In this document: one piece after another, positions 61,991 through 64,000 of the stretch
How the letters are laid out: the number at the start of each line of letters is the position of its first letter
How positions within the stretch are numbered: the first letter of the stretch is position 1
Assembly (NCBI GenBank): GCA_028551475.1
Contig: CM052357.1
Coordinates: forward strand, 14,989,931-15,053,930
DNA: 64,000 nucleotides
DNA from: Casuarina equisetifolia
Lineage: Eukaryota; Streptophyta; Magnoliopsida; Fagales; Casuarinaceae
Direction of reading: 5' to 3'
Notes under the pieces: generated by a model
The model's database searches: none
What the model saw: only the letters and a program-made list of their open reading frames with translations
What the model was told of the DNA's origin: nothing
Translations under genes and position numbers: made by a program

Positions 61991-63973
61991 GAAAACTTTT
62001 TTCTTCTATTGAAAGCATCCCATATATATATATATATATACTCGTAAATTAATCTCAAGAAAATAATAAATTTTATAGAGAGAGGTAATAATAGTATAAT
62101 AACACAAACCAAAAACCTTGGCGTTCTTGGATTTCCTAAAACCTCGGAATTCTTCTTTTCCAGTCCAGATACTGCGCTCTTAGAAGCCTCAAAATCTTTG
62201 CTGATATTTGATTACTCCAGTTAAATAGCCCCCCAAAAAAAAACTCAGAAAACGCCCAAAGAGATGAAAAAGAAAGGATCCGGTGGCATAGAATAATTCC
62301 ATTATGCTTTGTCTTTCTATTAAGAAAATCCAAGAAGGCCGAAAGTTGCCGCTGCTATAGATCAGACTCCAAATCGTTTTCCCGAGCAGATGGACGGGAC
62401 AAAGATGCTGTATACCATACATAACCAGCGCTCATCACTCCCCATCCCAACTTTCGGTTCTGCAGATAATATTGATTGTACCCCAATTTATGCCAAATTT
62501 CTTCCGTATGAACCAATGCCCGCTTTGAACCTCTCATCACTTCACCTCTATTTGGCTTGGCTTGTGACACATCCCCCCCACCCCCCCCTAAAGAACCGAA
62601 AAGACAGGATAGTTTCATTGGGTTTCTGAAACCAATGGGGAAAACTTAGCTGGGCCTGTTTCTCTCCGTGGTTACTTCCTAGCTTACATACCAGACTCAA
62701 GTTGATGCAGGTCATGATCCAAAGGAAGCAATTGGATTACGATGGCTATTGTGGTTTAACAAAGATCCCATTTCCACATGATTTTGCTACTTCAACTAAA
62801 CTGCTTATGCTCTTTCATCTAATCTTGTCTGCTCCAAGAAAAATAAATCATGAAAGATTGTGGAAAAAGCAATGATAGACAAAGAAAAAGAGGCTTCCCA
62901 AACATTACTTTGTACCAACTTTGCGTACAAACTACGAACTTACGTCGAGGTCTGTAACTTTGAACATCACGTGACCGAGAGAGCTTGATAGTTCCGTAGG
63001 TTTTAAAAGGCCCGTTTTGTTTAGACACCAGAGTTTGGGATGATCATTATGGCTTTCACGAAGCCCATTTCCATGCTTGGCTTCCAAAGTCTTGAAAAGC
63101 GGGGCTTTTTCAGCTTTCCATCATTTGGCAGAGTCAAAAATCCATTATATTCGACCAAAGGACAGATATCCTATATAGGCTGGACAAGAAATAAATTTGA
63201 CCAAAACTCCTGTTTTGATGTTTTTAACTTTTTGTGTTTAACCCTTTTTGTCTTTCCAGGAAAACATGCATTTGTCCAACCAAAATCTAGTTCAACTTTC
63301 CAAAACAGAAGGGATTATCCTTTCTATTCCCCTGAGTAGAACAATTTTCCGGTGTGTTAGTGATTGCATCAAAAGGAGAGATGTGGAACAAACTTAAGCA
63401 GACCACCACCTAACTCCAGATTGCAGCAAATCCCAATGCGTCAAAGCTCTGTTTACATATTCCTATTCGTTGATTAGGGCCATGAGGAAGGCAGGTTGGT
63501 TGGTTATCTGCAACAAACTAATCACAATTAGTGTGATCTTGGTTCCCTTGATTGCAATCTGTGGGTTACGCGTGGAGGTGGGCACAACACGGATGAACAC
63601 AATGGACTGTGTCCGTGAAACAATCCAGATGGTGGTCTCTAGCTTGCTTACGATATAAATTTTATATAATTATAAAGTCCTGGGTCAGCTGTAATGGTCC
63701 AACCGAAATGATCCAGCATTCAATTCAATTTCCAAGTCTTCTGCGGTGGCTAAGCTTGTGTAAGCACTTGTCAGCTGGTCTGCTTTCATGACTGAGGATG
63801 CCCCATACAATATCCAAGATTTGCCCATAGGGATCAGGTTTTTGTTGACCAACTCATACGATACTTTTGTCTTTGAATTACAATTTTTGGTAATTTCATA
63901 AAATGGTTTGAAAGTAATTATCAATTATATACTGTTAAAGAAAGGCAATCAAAGAAAATAATAAAATGGAAGG
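61991..63973. other. Intergenic DNA without a supported gene
   Basis: Frames up to 99 codons (for example 63040-63339) show no known domain, no consistent codon bias and no clear splice partners. C-runs near 62574-62588 and a (TA)n at about 62025-62040 are simple sequence. Confidence 0.5.
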
Positions 63974-64000
63974 AAGAGAGAGAGAGAGAGAGAGAGAGAG
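63974..64000. repeat. (GA)n microsatellite, runs off the window
   Basis: GA dinucleotides continue to the last base, so the true length is unknown. Confidence 0.95.

Noticed and set aside
63040-63339. 99-codon frame as a gene
   Set aside because: No recognisable domain, low-complexity ends, and no neighbouring exon that would continue it.

Overview
The window looks like nuclear DNA of a dicot plant. Genes have many short exons with GT/AG introns, the surroundings are AT-rich, (GA)n/(CT)n microsatellites sit in leaders and intergenic DNA, and broken LTR retrotransposons are common. The retroelement style and the three recognisable proteins would fit a woody eudicot such as grapevine (Vitis), but the species is inferred, not proven.

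Layout. 1-6.1 kb: decayed Copia remnants on the minus strand. 6.1-9.5 kb: intergenic, with microsatellites. 9.5-17.7 kb (+): an ABCG22-type half-size ABC transporter, a 5'UTR exon plus 10 coding exons, 745 residues. 18.46-24.39 kb (-): carotenoid (prolycopene) isomerase CRTISO, 13 coding exons, tail-to-tail with the transporter. 25.2-28.75 kb (+): sucrose-phosphate phosphatase, 8 coding exons after a 5'UTR intron, 426 residues, head-to-head with CRTISO across about 0.8 kb. 28.8-35.4 kb: a tRNA-Cys pseudogene, a 34-codon reading frame with very strong G/C third-position bias below two G-boxes, and a two-exon gene for a 178-residue one-pass membrane protein with a KVRF motif.

35.4-47.7 kb is a three-level nest of LTR elements. 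An old Gypsy relic is split between its RNase H and integrase zones by a Sirevirus-like Copia element (36241-45339, target duplication CTTGA). That Copia's right LTR carries a 717-bp solo LTR (44610-45326, target duplication ATGAT). A sister solo LTR lies in the opposite orientation at 58958-59695 (target duplication ACAAG). From 47.8 to 55 kb I see one more LTR-like stretch and then AT-rich DNA without recognisable genes. A single-exon gene for a cysteine-rich 157-residue plant protein of unknown function is at 56.3 kb. The last 5 kb hold the sister solo LTR, another Copia remnant, a 21-base G run and unassigned DNA.

The genes form no operon. The transporter (known in Arabidopsis for stomatal water control), the carotenoid isomerase and the last enzyme of sucrose synthesis are separate housekeeping or leaf functions. 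The CRTISO/phosphatase pair may share one promoter region. I found no convincing unknown multi-gene system. The best candidates for something undescribed are the 34-codon frame, the KVRF membrane protein and the retroelement nest.
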